A stretch of 64,000 nucleotides of DNA from Chromatiales bacterium (GCA_002729495.1 PBYE01000043.1:1-64000), one strand, 5' to 3'; shown: positions 26,149 through 35,371, numbered from the stretch's first letter. Translations and numbers: made by a program. Notes: generated from the letters alone by a model not told the origin.

Positions 26149-27462
26149 GTGTCAGCAGTCACTGAAAAAGTTGGACCGGTCGTATTGATGCCGGGTGTCC
26201 GGAAGTTCAATTTCTGGACTTTCATGTATGCCTCATTCATTTGCATCGCGATGCTTGCGGGGATGAATTTTCTGCAGGCATATATTCTGGACGTTAACCT
26301 GGAGCTCCCAAAGGATGAGCAGGGGTTTGCCACCGGTATTCTCGCCACGTATACAGAATTAATCGCAATCATCCTGATCATCCCTTTTGGAGTGCTTGCT
26401 GACCGGATTGGCAGGCGCCCACTGGTTATTGCGGGCATCCTGATTTGTGGTTTGGGCTATGCGTTGTTTCCAATGGCGACCAGCCTGAACGAACTGATCA
26501 TATATCGGGTGATATTTGCGGTGGGTGTGGCCATCCTGTCAGCACAGATACCGACAGTTGGTAACGACTACACCACTGAACGATCACGCGGCAGATTATT
26601 TGGTTTTTCGGGTGTAATGAACGGCCTGGGTGTCATATTCATGAGCGCGGGCCTGGCACAGATTCCGGGGTTACTCGAGCCGCGAGGTTTTGAGCCCGTT
26701 GCCGCCGGTTTGGTTATGTTTATGGTGGCCGCAGTTTTGTGTGGCCTGTCTGCGATCATATTTCGCGTAGGGCTGCAGGGCGGAGGTCCTCGTGAAGCTG
26801 CAGAGACAATCAGGCCACCCGTGAAAGAAACGCTGCTTGCCGGTGCGCGGGCGGCCCGCAATCCGCGTATCGTGCTTTCCTATCTTGCGGCTTTCGCCGG
26901 GCGGTCCGACAACGCGATCAAGGGTCTGTTTGTTTCGGTCTGGGTGCTTCAGGTAGCTCCGGATGCCGGCATAAGCCCGCCACAGGCATTTGCACACGCC
27001 GGCAAGCTAATGGGATTGATGGGCGCGGTAACCCTGGTCTGGATGCCGTTATTCGGTTTCATGCTCGACCGGCTAAACCGTGTTACGGGTATGGCGGTGG
27101 CGATGCTGCTGGCCGCGGTGGGCTATTGTTCGATGGGATTTATCAGTTCACCGCTGGATAACGCGGTGTTACCGTTCTTTGTGCTGCTGGCGATTGGTCA
27201 GGGGAGCGCGATTATTGCGTCGGTAACCCTGCTCGGTCAGGAAGCCTCCGCGGCCGAACGCGGAACGATTGTGGCGACCAATGCATGGTTCGGTGCAGTC
27301 GGAATCCTGGTGGCAACGCTGCTTGGTGGTTACCTGTTCGATGCGATTGGGCCGGCCGCGCCCTTTGTAATGCTCGGGTTGTTCCAGATCGTCGTGTTCG
27401 TGTTTGCAGTTTTCGTGCGCAGGTCATCGCCGGGGCTGATATCCGCCACCGGTTCCAAGTAA
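26149..27462 (+). CDS. MFS transporter (paralogue of the one at 6403-7749)
   Basis: A 437-residue carrier with twelve predicted helices. GVLADRIGRRPLVIAG after TM2 is the classic MFS loop, and TERSRGRLFGFSGVMNGLGV matches the middle of the carrier at 6403-7749; the overall plan (MPGVRKFNFWTFMYASF near the start) also agrees. GTG 26149 has AGGGG about six bases upstream; GTG 26143 is two codons earlier and also open. Substrate unknown. It is divergent from the Rieske gene across the tandem repeat, and converges on the ABM-fold gene 11 bases beyond its stop. Confidence 0.87.
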   Translation: MSAVTEKVGPVVLMPGVRKFNFWTFMYASFICIAMLAGMNFLQAYILDVNLELPKDEQGFATGILATYTELIAIILIIPFGVLADRIGRRPLVIAGILICGLGYALFPMATSLNELIIYRVIFAVGVAILSAQIPTVGNDYTTERSRGRLFGFSGVMNGLGVIFMSAGLAQIPGLLEPRGFEPVAAGLVMFMVAAVLCGLSAIIFRVGLQGGGPREAAETIRPPVKETLLAGARAARNPRIVLSYLAAFAGRSDNAIKGLFVSVWVLQVAPDAGISPPQAFAHAGKLMGLMGAVTLVWMPLFGFMLDRLNRVTGMAVAMLLAAVGYCSMGFISSPLDNAVLPFFVLLAIGQGSAIIASVTLLGQEASAAERGTIVATNAWFGAVGILVATLLGGYLFDAIGPAAPFVMLGLFQIVVFVFAVFVRRSSPGLISATGSK

Positions 27463-27473
27463 CCTGACGCCGG

Positions 27474-27836
27474 TCAGGCTGAAAATTCTTCGTAGAACTC
27501 GTGGGTGTGCGAGGGGAGCAGGTGCGGAATCAGGTCCTTGTTCCGGTTACCGTTGGCTTTCCCGAAGGCGATACGTTTATCGACCGATTCCCATTCTTCT
27601 ATGATGATGAATTGCGTCCCGGGGTCTTCATGCGGCGGTTCGGGATGTGCTGCCAGCTCTTCTGCCGTGTAGGCTTTCTTGACGGCTTCGACCATCGTAC
27701 CGGTGCGGGCCCGGTAAAGTTTACGGCCAACGAACCCATCAACCTCTTTCATCATGGGCTCGATTTCCTCATAGAAGCGGGTGACGTCCGCATCGTGACC
27801 CGGCTGGGCCGTGACGGTAATAATGAATGTAACCAC
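27474..27836 (-). CDS. ABM-type dimeric alpha+beta barrel protein
   Basis: A 120-residue protein of the antibiotic-biosynthesis-monooxygenase (ABM)/EthD-like ferredoxin-fold group. It opens with MVTFIITVTAQPGHDADVTR, the edge strand and helix of this fold, and continues with GFVGRKLYRAR and FIIIEEWESVDKRIAFG, the usual E-W-x-S block. Such dimers act as small oxygenases, heme degraders or metabolic-signal proteins, and no catalytic residue can be assigned here. The middle (HPEPPHEDPGTQ) is a longer loop than usual. It converges on the MFS gene at 26149. Confidence 0.7.
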   Translation of the reverse strand: MVTFIITVTAQPGHDADVTRFYEEIEPMMKEVDGFVGRKLYRARTGTMVEAVKKAYTAEELAAHPEPPHEDPGTQFIIIEEWESVDKRIAFGKANGNRNKDLIPHLLPSHTHEFYEEFSA

Positions 27837-27916
27837 TTAAGTCTCTTCTTATAGGTAATGTTGATTGGGTGGTTTAGACTAATGCGTTGATATTTGCGCG
27901 TCAATTATCTGGGCGG

Positions 27917-28450
27917 ATGGCACACACACAAAGAATAACCGGATTCCCGCCAATTGCCTCACCCGAGGCGAAGGCGCTGGTGCTGGGCTCGATGCTGAGC
28001 GTTGCTTCGCTGGAAAAGCGAGAGTACTACGGGAATTCACAAAACAAGTTCTGGCGGATTATGGGGGATCATTTCTCTGCCGGTCCGGAGTTGCCGTACC
28101 CTGAGCGCTGCGAAACACTGGCGGCCGCAGGTATCGCCGTATGGGATGTGCTGGCATCCTGCATACGCCCGGGCAGCCTCGACAGTGATATCGATATGCG
28201 CACGGCTGAAGTTAATGACCTGGTTACCTTTTTATCCGAGTATCGCGGTGTGCGGCAGGTGTTTTTCAACGGGAAGAAGGCAGAGCAAATTTTTTGGCGG
28301 CGGCTGGGTAAAAAAATTGAAGCCGTGCACCCGTATTTGTATTACACAAGCCTGCCTTCAACGAGTCCTGCTATGGCCAGCCTGGCATACAGCGAGAAAC
28401 TCGAGCGTTGGCATGCGCTGGCAGATGCGGTCGGAGCCGCAGGCAAATGA
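27917..28450 (+). CDS. Uracil/hypoxanthine-DNA glycosylase-like protein (UDG family 6 type)
   Basis: A 177-residue protein from ATG 27917; TTG 27887 is an alternative. Residues 21-52, with LVLGSMLSVASLE and YYGNSQNKFWRIMGDHF, match motif 1 of the MUG/hypoxanthine-DNA-glycosylase branch of the uracil-DNA glycosylase superfamily, in which the Asn in NKFW takes part in catalysis. GIAVWDVLASCIRPGSLDSDI is the next conserved block, and VFFNGKKAEQIF followed by LPSTSPAMA (motif 2) completes the fold. It would remove deaminated bases such as hypoxanthine or uracil from DNA. Its stop overlaps the start of the amino-acid permease gene by four bases, an odd pairing of repair and transport. Confidence 0.85.
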   Translation: MAHTQRITGFPPIASPEAKALVLGSMLSVASLEKREYYGNSQNKFWRIMGDHFSAGPELPYPERCETLAAAGIAVWDVLASCIRPGSLDSDIDMRTAEVNDLVTFLSEYRGVRQVFFNGKKAEQIFWRRLGKKIEAVHPYLYYTSLPSTSPAMASLAYSEKLERWHALADAVGAAGK

Positions 28451-29808
28451 ACGGTCAGTTGCTTCGCGTCCTGGGAAGGCGCGATGTTATCGCTCTGGCA
28501 TTTGGCGCGATTATCGGCTGGTCATGGGTTTTGCTGACAGGTACGTGGATCTACACAGCGGGTTCGCTGGGAGCGATGCTTGCATTTCTTGTGGGCGGAG
28601 TCGCCATGATCCTGATCGGACTAACCTATGCCGAACTCGCCAGTGCTATGCCGATGGTGGGCGGCGAACATGTCTACAGTCATCGTGCCTTCGGCCCCGG
28701 CCTATCCTTTATTTGCACCTGGGCCCTGATCCTGGCGTACGTAACGGTCGTCGCATTCGAGCCGGTCGCATTAGGCGTCGCCATCGATTATCTGTGGCCG
28801 GAATTCACCACGGGTAAACTCTGGAATTTTGCGGGTGATACTGTCTGGCTGACCTGGGTAGTTACCGGAATGAGCGGCGCGCTGTTTCTGACCTTTATTA
28901 ATGTGCGTGGTGTGCGCCCTGCAGCCTTCCTTCAATTTGTCGTGACCTCCATCATTTTGCTGGCCGGCATTTTGTTTATTGCAGGTACGGTACCGGCCGG
29001 AAGCGTCGGGAACCTTATTCCGTTGTTCCGTGAAGGACTGGGCGGTACTTTGTCCGTGCTGATTATGGTACCGATGATGTTTATCGGCTTCGATGTTATT
29101 CCGCAAACTGCAGAAGAAATTAGCCTGCCGTACCGGGCAATCGGCACTTTGCTGGTGTTGTCCGTATGCATGGCCATGGCCTGGTACTTGCTGATGATCC
29201 TCGGTGTCGGACTTACTTTTCCTGCAGACGAACTCGAGAACCAACTCATGGCAACGGCGGATGCCAGCAGTGTCGCCTGGGGTAGCACCTGGGCGGGTCA
29301 GCTGATCGTCCTGGGCGGGATAGCCGGCATTATCTCCAGTTGGAATGCATTTCTGGTCGCGGGCAGCCGGGTCGTTTATGCGCTGGCGCGCGCTGGCCGC
29401 CTGCCCGGCTGGCTGGGTGAACTACACACGCGTTACAACACACCGCATAAAGCAATACTGCTGATCGGCCTGTTTTCCTTCCTGGCGCCCTTGTTCGGGC
29501 GACAAATTCTGGTGTGGTGCATCGATGCCGGAGGTTTTGCCGTAGTCATCGCCTATGGAATCGTTGCCGCATCATTCCTGGTTCTGCGTCAGCGCGAACC
29601 GGAGATGGAACGTCCGTACAGGCTGAAACACGGGTTGCTGGTTGGCTGGCTGGCTCTGCTGCTGTCATGTGCACTGCTGCTGGTGTATCTTCCCGGCAGC
29701 CCGGCAGCACTTGTCTGGCCCTATGAATGGCTGATACTGCTGGGCTGGAGCTTGCTGGGGCTGGTCTTCTGGAGGCGGGCTAGCCGGGACAGGCAGTCCG
29801 CCGTATAA
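28447..29808 (+). CDS. APC-family amino-acid permease
   Basis: A 453-residue inner-membrane permease beginning at ATG 28447, which overlaps the glycosylase stop (ATGA). About twelve helices are visible. The first, DVIALAFGAIIGWSWVLLTG, carries the unwound Gly-rich segment that binds substrate backbone in the amino acid-polyamine-organocation superfamily, and GLTYAELASAMPMVGGEHVYSHRAFG is the conserved TM2-TM3 region. FIGFDVIPQTAEEI in TM6 resembles members carrying neutral amino acids or ethanolamine. The avtA gene follows after 23 bases, so import of a branched-chain or related neutral amino acid would make sense; that is inference from context. Confidence 0.88.
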   Translation: MNGQLLRVLGRRDVIALAFGAIIGWSWVLLTGTWIYTAGSLGAMLAFLVGGVAMILIGLTYAELASAMPMVGGEHVYSHRAFGPGLSFICTWALILAYVTVVAFEPVALGVAIDYLWPEFTTGKLWNFAGDTVWLTWVVTGMSGALFLTFINVRGVRPAAFLQFVVTSIILLAGILFIAGTVPAGSVGNLIPLFREGLGGTLSVLIMVPMMFIGFDVIPQTAEEISLPYRAIGTLLVLSVCMAMAWYLLMILGVGLTFPADELENQLMATADASSVAWGSTWAGQLIVLGGIAGIISSWNAFLVAGSRVVYALARAGRLPGWLGELHTRYNTPHKAILLIGLFSFLAPLFGRQILVWCIDAGGFAVVIAYGIVAASFLVLRQREPEMERPYRLKHGLLVGWLALLLSCALLLVYLPGSPAALVWPYEWLILLGWSLLGLVFWRRASRDRQSAV

Positions 29809-29831
29809 CGGAGCCGGGGCAGGGTGTGCTT

Positions 29832-31091
29832 ATGGGTTCGTGGTCTGAATTTGGTGAACGCTTTACGCGTCGAACGGGCGCGCGTGAACTCATGGATGAC
29901 CTGGGCGCTGCGCTTGCGAGTGATCACCAAATTAGCATGCTCGGTGGCGGCAACCCGGCGCATATACCAGAGCTTGAAGCCGTGTTTGTCACCGAACTGC
30001 GTCGCGTAGTCGATGATGAACGCGAATACCGTCGCATGCTTGCCAACTATCCGTCACCGGTTGGCGAAGAACGGTTTCGGGCGACGCTTGCCGAACTCCT
30101 GGCAAACGAGTACGGGTGGAAGCTCAGTGCACGCAATATCGCATTGACGAATGGAAGTCAGGCTAGTTTTTTTATGCTGTTCAACCTGTTGGCGGGCCGT
30201 CAGTCGGGTGGTGGGTTTAAACGCATACTTTTTCCGCTGACGCCGGAGTACATCGGCTATGAGGATGTGGGGTTGAGCGAAGGTATGCTTACCGCGCTTA
30301 AGCCAGGTATAGAAGAGATTGACGCTCGTACCTTTAAATACCATCTTGATTTCGATGCCCTGGCGATCGGGGATGACATCGCGGCAGTATGTGTATCGCG
30401 CCCTACCAACCCGTCCGGTAACGTACTTACCGACGGTGAGATCGATCGCCTGGTTGAGCTGGCGGCAGCGAGTGATGTACCGCTGATAATTGACAATGCC
30501 TACGGGCTGCCGTTTCCGCAGATACTTTTTACCGACATCCGGCCTGTCTGGAACGACAATATAATAATGTGCATGAGCTTGTCCAAGCTTGGTCTTCCGG
30601 GTTTACGTACGGGCATCGTTGTTGCAAATGAAGAAGTGGTCGAGGCATTGGGCGCCATGAATTCGGTCCTTAGCCTGGCAGTTCCGACAGTCGGTGCCGT
30701 GCTGTTGCAAGAGTTGGTTGCAAGCGGGCGGATTCTTGAGATTAGCCGGGAGATCATTCAGCCGTTTTATGCGCGGAAAGTTCAGGAAGCACTCAACTGG
30801 GTGCACGAATACCTGGAAGGTACAAACTATCGGGTGCACAAGCCCGAGGGTGCACTATTTTTGTGGCTGTGGTTTCCGGGTTTGCCCATAAGCAGTGACG
30901 AACTCTACAGGCGCTTAAAGGCGAGAGATGTTCTCGTCCTGTCGGGTCATCATTTCTTTCCGGGATTCGATGAACCATGGCGGCATCGTGATGAGTGCCT
31001 CCGTGTAACTTATTCGCAGGACAGTGAAAGTGTCCGCGTGGGCATAAGCGCTATTGCGGATGAGGTACGCCGTGCTTGCCTCGCCGCCTAG
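29832..31091 (+). CDS. avtA: Valine-pyruvate aminotransferase AvtA
   Basis: A 419-residue pyridoxal-phosphate enzyme of fold type I. The PLP-binding residues are visible: N194 in SRPTNPSGN, D221 and Y224 in IIDNAYGLPFP, and the Schiff-base Lys252 in SLSKLGLPGLRTG. The N-terminal MLGGGNPAHIPE and the length (~417 in E. coli) match AvtA, which transfers the amino group between alanine or valine and pyruvate or 2-oxoisovalerate. ATG 29832 with AGGG seven bases upstream is preferred over GTG 29826. It sits in a rightward run after an amino-acid permease and before a FabD-like acyltransferase. Confidence 0.9.
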   Translation: MGSWSEFGERFTRRTGARELMDDLGAALASDHQISMLGGGNPAHIPELEAVFVTELRRVVDDEREYRRMLANYPSPVGEERFRATLAELLANEYGWKLSARNIALTNGSQASFFMLFNLLAGRQSGGGFKRILFPLTPEYIGYEDVGLSEGMLTALKPGIEEIDARTFKYHLDFDALAIGDDIAAVCVSRPTNPSGNVLTDGEIDRLVELAAASDVPLIIDNAYGLPFPQILFTDIRPVWNDNIIMCMSLSKLGLPGLRTGIVVANEEVVEALGAMNSVLSLAVPTVGAVLLQELVASGRILEISREIIQPFYARKVQEALNWVHEYLEGTNYRVHKPEGALFLWLWFPGLPISSDELYRRLKARDVLVLSGHHFFPGFDEPWRHRDECLRVTYSQDSESVRVGISAIADEVRRACLAA

Positions 31092-31161
31092 CTACTAATG
31101 CAAAAACTTGGCAAGTGTAACGACGATAGCTATCCTGCCGGTCTTGAACAAGGTGAGTGTA

Positions 31162-32139
31162 ATGTCCAGCGATCAGAGCATCATGTTTGTATTTCCCGGG
31201 CAGGGATCTCAGTACGCGGGGATGGGTAGTGACTTGTGCGCGGAGTTTCCGATAGCACAGCAGGTATATGAAGAGGCGAACGATACCCTGGGTTACGACA
31301 TCACGACGCTGTCGGCCGAGGGTCCGGAAGAGACACTGGGCCTCACGCGACATACACAACCGGCTTTGCTGACACATGAAATTGCCTGTTTCCGTGCCTA
31401 CCAGGAGCTGACGGGCGGCGTGCAGGCCAAAATGGCTGCCGGTCACAGCCTCGGCGAGTACACTGCGCTGGTGGTTGCCGGTGTGATCAGTTTTGCCGAT
31501 GGCCTGCAGCTTGTTAAAAGGCGCGGCGAACTCATGGGCGAACACGGCGAGGGCGGAATGCTGGCCCTGGGGTTGACGATCGAGGAGGCTGCCACGGTTG
31601 CGGACCGTTTTTGTTGCCAGATTGCGAGTTGCAATCTGCCGCAACAAACAGTCGTGGGCGGTACGGATGCAGACCTCGACGCACTCGAAGCGGCATTGCC
31701 GGAGATTTATCCGCGCAAACGTGCAACCCGGCTGAAAACAGAGGGAGCGTTCCACACCTATTTAATGGTTACGGCGGCACGGGAGTTTCGCACCGTGCTC
31801 GACTCGGTCGAATTTGGCGAAGCCGATTTCGACGTATTGTCTAACTACACAGGCCTTACCCACGAAGCTGCACCGGATTCAATTCGCACGCGGTTGTTTT
31901 TCCAGTTATTTAACACCGTCGACTGGGTAGGCTGCATGCGTGCGGCTGCCCAAGCCGGGATAAGCCGCTTTATCGAGTTTGGCGGTGGAATTGGCAAGGG
32001 CGAGACACCGGCCGAGAAGAAACCCAATCTGCAGAGCATCATCAACAAGAATCTGCGCGCCCTCGATCACGAGGCCGAATATACGCCCATCATCAATGCG
32101 GAAACGCTTAAAGCCGCTGCCCAGGATCAGGCCGCCTGA
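31162..32139 (+). CDS. Malonyl-CoA:ACP transacylase-like (FabD family) protein
   Basis: A 325-residue acyltransferase with FPGQGSQ at 11-17, nucleophile Ser96 in GHSLGEY, Arg121 (the residue that pairs with the malonyl carboxylate in FabD) in KRRGELM, and His198 in GAFHTYLM. It therefore looks like a malonyl- or methylmalonyl-selective transacylase that loads ACP. The C-terminus is longer than E. coli FabD and carries a degenerate GGGIGKGETPAEKKPN where FabD has a GPG-K motif. ATG 31162 follows AAGGTGAG. It is not in a fab gene cluster but next to avtA and an FMN oxidoreductase, so it may be a second, specialised copy. Confidence 0.87.
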   Translation: MSSDQSIMFVFPGQGSQYAGMGSDLCAEFPIAQQVYEEANDTLGYDITTLSAEGPEETLGLTRHTQPALLTHEIACFRAYQELTGGVQAKMAAGHSLGEYTALVVAGVISFADGLQLVKRRGELMGEHGEGGMLALGLTIEEAATVADRFCCQIASCNLPQQTVVGGTDADLDALEAALPEIYPRKRATRLKTEGAFHTYLMVTAAREFRTVLDSVEFGEADFDVLSNYTGLTHEAAPDSIRTRLFFQLFNTVDWVGCMRAAAQAGISRFIEFGGGIGKGETPAEKKPNLQSIINKNLRALDHEAEYTPIINAETLKAAAQDQAA

Positions 32140-32153
32140 CGCGGGGTAAGCCG

Positions 32154-33311
32154 ATGAAGCTCATGAGCCGCGTCTGCAATATCGACGACCTGCGGAAGCG
32201 GGCCTGCCGCACTCTGCCCGATCCCATGCTGCATTATCTCGAGGGTGGGGCGGATGATGAGCAGACCCTGCACCGTAACCGGGAAGCCTATGCTGCTTTC
32301 GATCTGCTTCCGCGATTTCTTGTCGATACAACAGATATAGATACTTCAACCGAGGTGCTAGGGCAAACTTTGGCCATGCCGTTGTTGCTGGCTCCTACCG
32401 GCATGAGTCGCTTGTTTCATCCGCAGGCAGAACTTGCCGTTGCGCGTGCCGCAGCAGAACACGGCACTATGTTTTGCCTGTCGACTGTTGGTTCGGAAAG
32501 CATCGAATCGGTCGCGGCTGTTTCGAATGGCCCGAAGATGTTCCAAATCTACGTGCTGGGTGATCAAGGGCTGAATACCGAGTTTATTAGTCGTGCGCGT
32601 GAATCGGGCTACAATGCATTGTGCCTGACCATTGACGTTCCGGTGGGTGGTAATCGTGAGCGCGATATTCGTACCGGTATGGCGATCCCACCTAGATTTA
32701 CCTGGCGCAGCAACCTTAGTTTTGCCACTCACCCGCGATGGTCGTTGCGGCAGTTGTTCGGGCCGCGCTTTGATATACCGAATGTTACGGCTCGTATGCC
32801 TGATAAGAATGCCGGCCTTGCCGAGCGCATGTCCTATATTTTCAGCCAGTTCGAGCCGTCGGTGACCTGGAAAGATGCTGAGCGAATGATTGCGGAGTGG
32901 AACGGGCCGTTTGCGGTTAAGGGAATATTGTCGCCTGAAGATGCCCGCCAGGCCGTTGATATAGGCGCCACCGCGGTTATGGTGTCGAACCACGGGGGAC
33001 GGCAGCTTGATACATCACCGGCAACGATTGATGTGCTGGCGGAAATCGTTGCTGCGGTTGACGGCCATGCCGAAGTCATAATCGACGGTGGCATACGCCG
33101 GGGTACCGATGTGTTGAAAGCGCTGGCACTGGGCGCCAAAGCCTGCATGATCGGACGGCCTTATCTTTACGGGCTGACTGTGGCGGGCCAGGCTGGAGTC
33201 AGCAAGGTGCTGGATATTTTTGCAACCGAGATATGCCGTGATATGGCCTTGTTAGGGTGTCGGCACACGGGTGAGATCGGGTCCCGCCACATACGCCGTC
33301 ACTCACGTTAG
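32154..33311 (+). CDS. FMN-dependent alpha-hydroxyacid oxidase/dehydrogenase (LldD-like)
   Basis: A 385-residue TIM-barrel flavoenzyme that oxidises an L-alpha-hydroxyacid (lactate, mandelate, glycolate or similar) to the 2-oxoacid. Catalytic His280 and Arg283 lie in MVSNHGGRQLDTSP; Lys256 in FAVKGIL contacts FMN; IDGGIRRGTDVLKALALGA is the phosphate-binding region. LAPTGMSRLFHPQAE and LCLTIDVPVGGNRERD are family motifs. A loop-4 stretch rich in basic and aromatic residues (about 175-235) suggests membrane association, as in LldD. ATG 32154 lies 14 bases after the FabD-like gene with GGGG upstream, so both are probably one transcript. The gene ends nine bases inside the converging kinase gene. 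Confidence 0.92.
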   Translation: MKLMSRVCNIDDLRKRACRTLPDPMLHYLEGGADDEQTLHRNREAYAAFDLLPRFLVDTTDIDTSTEVLGQTLAMPLLLAPTGMSRLFHPQAELAVARAAAEHGTMFCLSTVGSESIESVAAVSNGPKMFQIYVLGDQGLNTEFISRARESGYNALCLTIDVPVGGNRERDIRTGMAIPPRFTWRSNLSFATHPRWSLRQLFGPRFDIPNVTARMPDKNAGLAERMSYIFSQFEPSVTWKDAERMIAEWNGPFAVKGILSPEDARQAVDIGATAVMVSNHGGRQLDTSPATIDVLAEIVAAVDGHAEVIIDGGIRRGTDVLKALALGAKACMIGRPYLYGLTVAGQAGVSKVLDIFATEICRDMALLGCRHTGEIGSRHIRRHSR

Positions 33312-34658
33312 TTCTGCTGCCGGAATTTTTACCTGGATCGTCAGGCCGCCACCTTCCCGAAGACGTGCACTTACTTCACCGGAGTGCCGCTCAAAAACAC
33401 GCTTAACAATAGCAAGCCCAAGCCCTGTGCCTGTCGACCGTTCGCCCGTACCCGCCGCCCTCATATAAGGTTCGAATATGTGTTCCAGTTCTTCGCTTGC
33501 AACTCCGGGGCCGCGATCACTGATTTCGATGACGATAAAAGTGCCTTCCTGCCGGGCAGTGATGTCTACGCTGCTGCCGTCCGGCGCGAAGCGGATGGCA
33601 TTACGCAAAATATTCTCAAAACCACGTCGTAGAAGTTCGCGATCGCCTACTACCGCCAGATTGCTTTCTGCATTCACCTGGATATTACAGCCATGGCCTG
33701 ACGCCTCGAGCTCTTCTACCTCTGCCAGCCGTTCAAGCAGTTTGTTCAGGCGCAGCAATCGTCGCTGTATCGTAACCCGTACATCGAGGCTGGAATAACG
33801 CAGCATTTCACCAATAACCTCGTTCATGCGCCTGATTTCCATATCGATGCGTTCCTGTTCCGCCGGGTCCAGCTTGTCGCGCTCGGAAGCAAGGGCAATG
33901 GCAGTTTGCAGGCGCGTGAGCGGGGACCTGAGCTCATGGGACATTTCCCGCATCAGCTGTTCGCGGCTTGCGATCAACCCGTCAAGCTGATTTGCCATGG
34001 CATTGAAATTGGCCGCGAGCACACCGAGTTCATCTCGCCGCGCAGCGATAGAAGCGGGTACCCGCGCGTCTGTATGGCCTGCGGCCAGTTCACTCACAGC
34101 GTGCTGCAATTCCCCTATAGGCCGCCCGACGCCGCGTGCAATCAACCAGGCAACACTGGCGATTACCAGCAATGCTGCGGTGATCAGACCGAGTGTGGTC
34201 GCTGAACTGCCCCAGATCGTAATCCCCTTGGGAAGTACGAGGAAGAAATAGGATTTGTTATCCGGCCCTATGAGTTCAGGTGCGAGGCGCACTGCCCGGA
34301 AATTGGCAGCTTCTTCATCGTCTGCGCCGACGACGGATGTCCGTACGAAGTTTTCGTACACAACCGGCAGTTTCCGGCCGAGTATGTCCTCGCTGTTTTG
34401 GTTGAGTATATAAATGCTTACGTCATTCGGTATATCGGCATCGGTCTGCAACCAGTTCTCGAGTGCCGGGCGTCCGCCATCGGCAAGCACCCGGGCGGCT
34501 TCTTTACCAAGCGAGCTCTGTCGTGTTTCGATATAGCCACGTAGTTCGAAAGCTGCAATAGAGGCAAGCGCTGCGGCTCCGAGTGCAATAAATGCCGTGA
34601 GTGCGGCACCGATGTGCAGTGCCATGCGCAGGTAGAGCGGGGAGCGTGGCCATTGCAT
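33303..34658 (-). CDS. Sensor histidine kinase, CpxA-like
   Basis: A 451-residue membrane sensor. TM1 is about residues 12-36, a periplasmic domain of ~110 residues follows, TM2 is about 155-175, then a HAMP segment (RPIGELQHAVSELAAGH). His241 in MREMSHELRSPLTRLQTA is the phosphorylation site; this H-box wording is CpxA-like. The ATPase domain shows ENILRNAIRFAPDG (N box), DRGPGVASEE (G1) and GTGLGLAIVKRV (G2). It would phosphorylate the regulator encoded immediately upstream, whose stop overlaps this start by one base. CpxA senses envelope stress; the actual signal here is unknown. Its 3' end overlaps the converging LldD-like gene by nine bases. Confidence 0.94.
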   Translation of the reverse strand: MQWPRSPLYLRMALHIGAALTAFIALGAAALASIAAFELRGYIETRQSSLGKEAARVLADGGRPALENWLQTDADIPNDVSIYILNQNSEDILGRKLPVVYENFVRTSVVGADDEEAANFRAVRLAPELIGPDNKSYFFLVLPKGITIWGSSATTLGLITAALLVIASVAWLIARGVGRPIGELQHAVSELAAGHTDARVPASIAARRDELGVLAANFNAMANQLDGLIASREQLMREMSHELRSPLTRLQTAIALASERDKLDPAEQERIDMEIRRMNEVIGEMLRYSSLDVRVTIQRRLLRLNKLLERLAEVEELEASGHGCNIQVNAESNLAVVGDRELLRRGFENILRNAIRFAPDGSSVDITARQEGTFIVIEISDRGPGVASEELEHIFEPYMRAAGTGERSTGTGLGLAIVKRVFERHSGEVSARLREGGGLTIQVKIPAAELT

Positions 34659-35371
34659 CAGTCGCTGCCTGCTTCGTACTCGTCGAGCACATAACCGTGC
34701 CCCCTGAGTCCACGTATACAGGTGCCGGCTATTCCGGCCTCGGAGATTTTGCGGCGCAATTTACTTACCAGCGTATCGATGCTGCGATCATAAGCCTCTA
34801 TCGGCCTGTTCAGCGCGAGCTCGGTTAGTTTTGCGCGTGACATGACTTCGCCCGGATGTCGCATGAGCTGTTCGAGCACATGAATTTCTGCTGCGGTCAG
34901 CGTGATGCGCTGGCCATTTACGAATACTTCCCGTTTTTTCAGGTCCATATTGAACGGACCGAAGACCAGTTCTGTTTCCCTATCCGCGCTGCCTGCCGTA
35001 AGCGACCGCTTCAGTACCGCACGAATTCTTACGGCAAGTTCCAGTGGGTTGAATGGCTTAGGCAGGTAATCGTCGGCTCCACCCATCAGCCCGAGTATCC
35101 GGTCGGCTTCTTCCCCGCGTGCGGTTAGCATTATGACTGGAAGATCGTGAGTCTTACGCAGTTTTTTCAGGACGTCGAAGCCGTTAATGCCCGGCAACAT
35201 AACGTCGAGTATGAGCAGATCTGGCGGTGCTTCGTCGATCTTCTCCAGTGCGGTTTCACCGTCGCCCACACTGTCAACAGCAAAGCCCTGCAGCTCCAGG
35301 AACTCGTGGAGCATGGCGGCGAGCTGCATATCATCATCGACCAGCAACAGCTTTGGCAGGTTTTCATTCAT
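34658..35371 (-). CDS. OmpR/CpxR-type response regulator
   Basis: A 237-residue regulator. The receiver domain (5-120) has acidic residues D12-D13-D14, phosphoacceptor D56 in LILDVMLPG, and the later T and K in MLTARGEE and LPKPFNP. The C-terminal winged-helix domain (about 135-232) reads TLTAAEIHVLEQLMRHPGEVMSRAKL and DRSIDTLVSKLRRKI, and ends in GHGYVLDE. It is co-transcribed with the CpxA-like kinase. An exceptionally regular repeat site lies 34-58 bases upstream of its ATG (separate entry), so it probably controls its own operon and the divergent membrane-protein gene at 35547. Confidence 0.95.
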   Translation of the reverse strand: MNENLPKLLLVDDDMQLAAMLHEFLELQGFAVDSVGDGETALEKIDEAPPDLLILDVMLPGINGFDVLKKLRKTHDLPVIMLTARGEEADRILGLMGGADDYLPKPFNPLELAVRIRAVLKRSLTAGSADRETELVFGPFNMDLKKREVFVNGQRITLTAAEIHVLEQLMRHPGEVMSRAKLTELALNRPIEAYDRSIDTLVSKLRRKISEAGIAGTCIRGLRGHGYVLDEYEAGSD

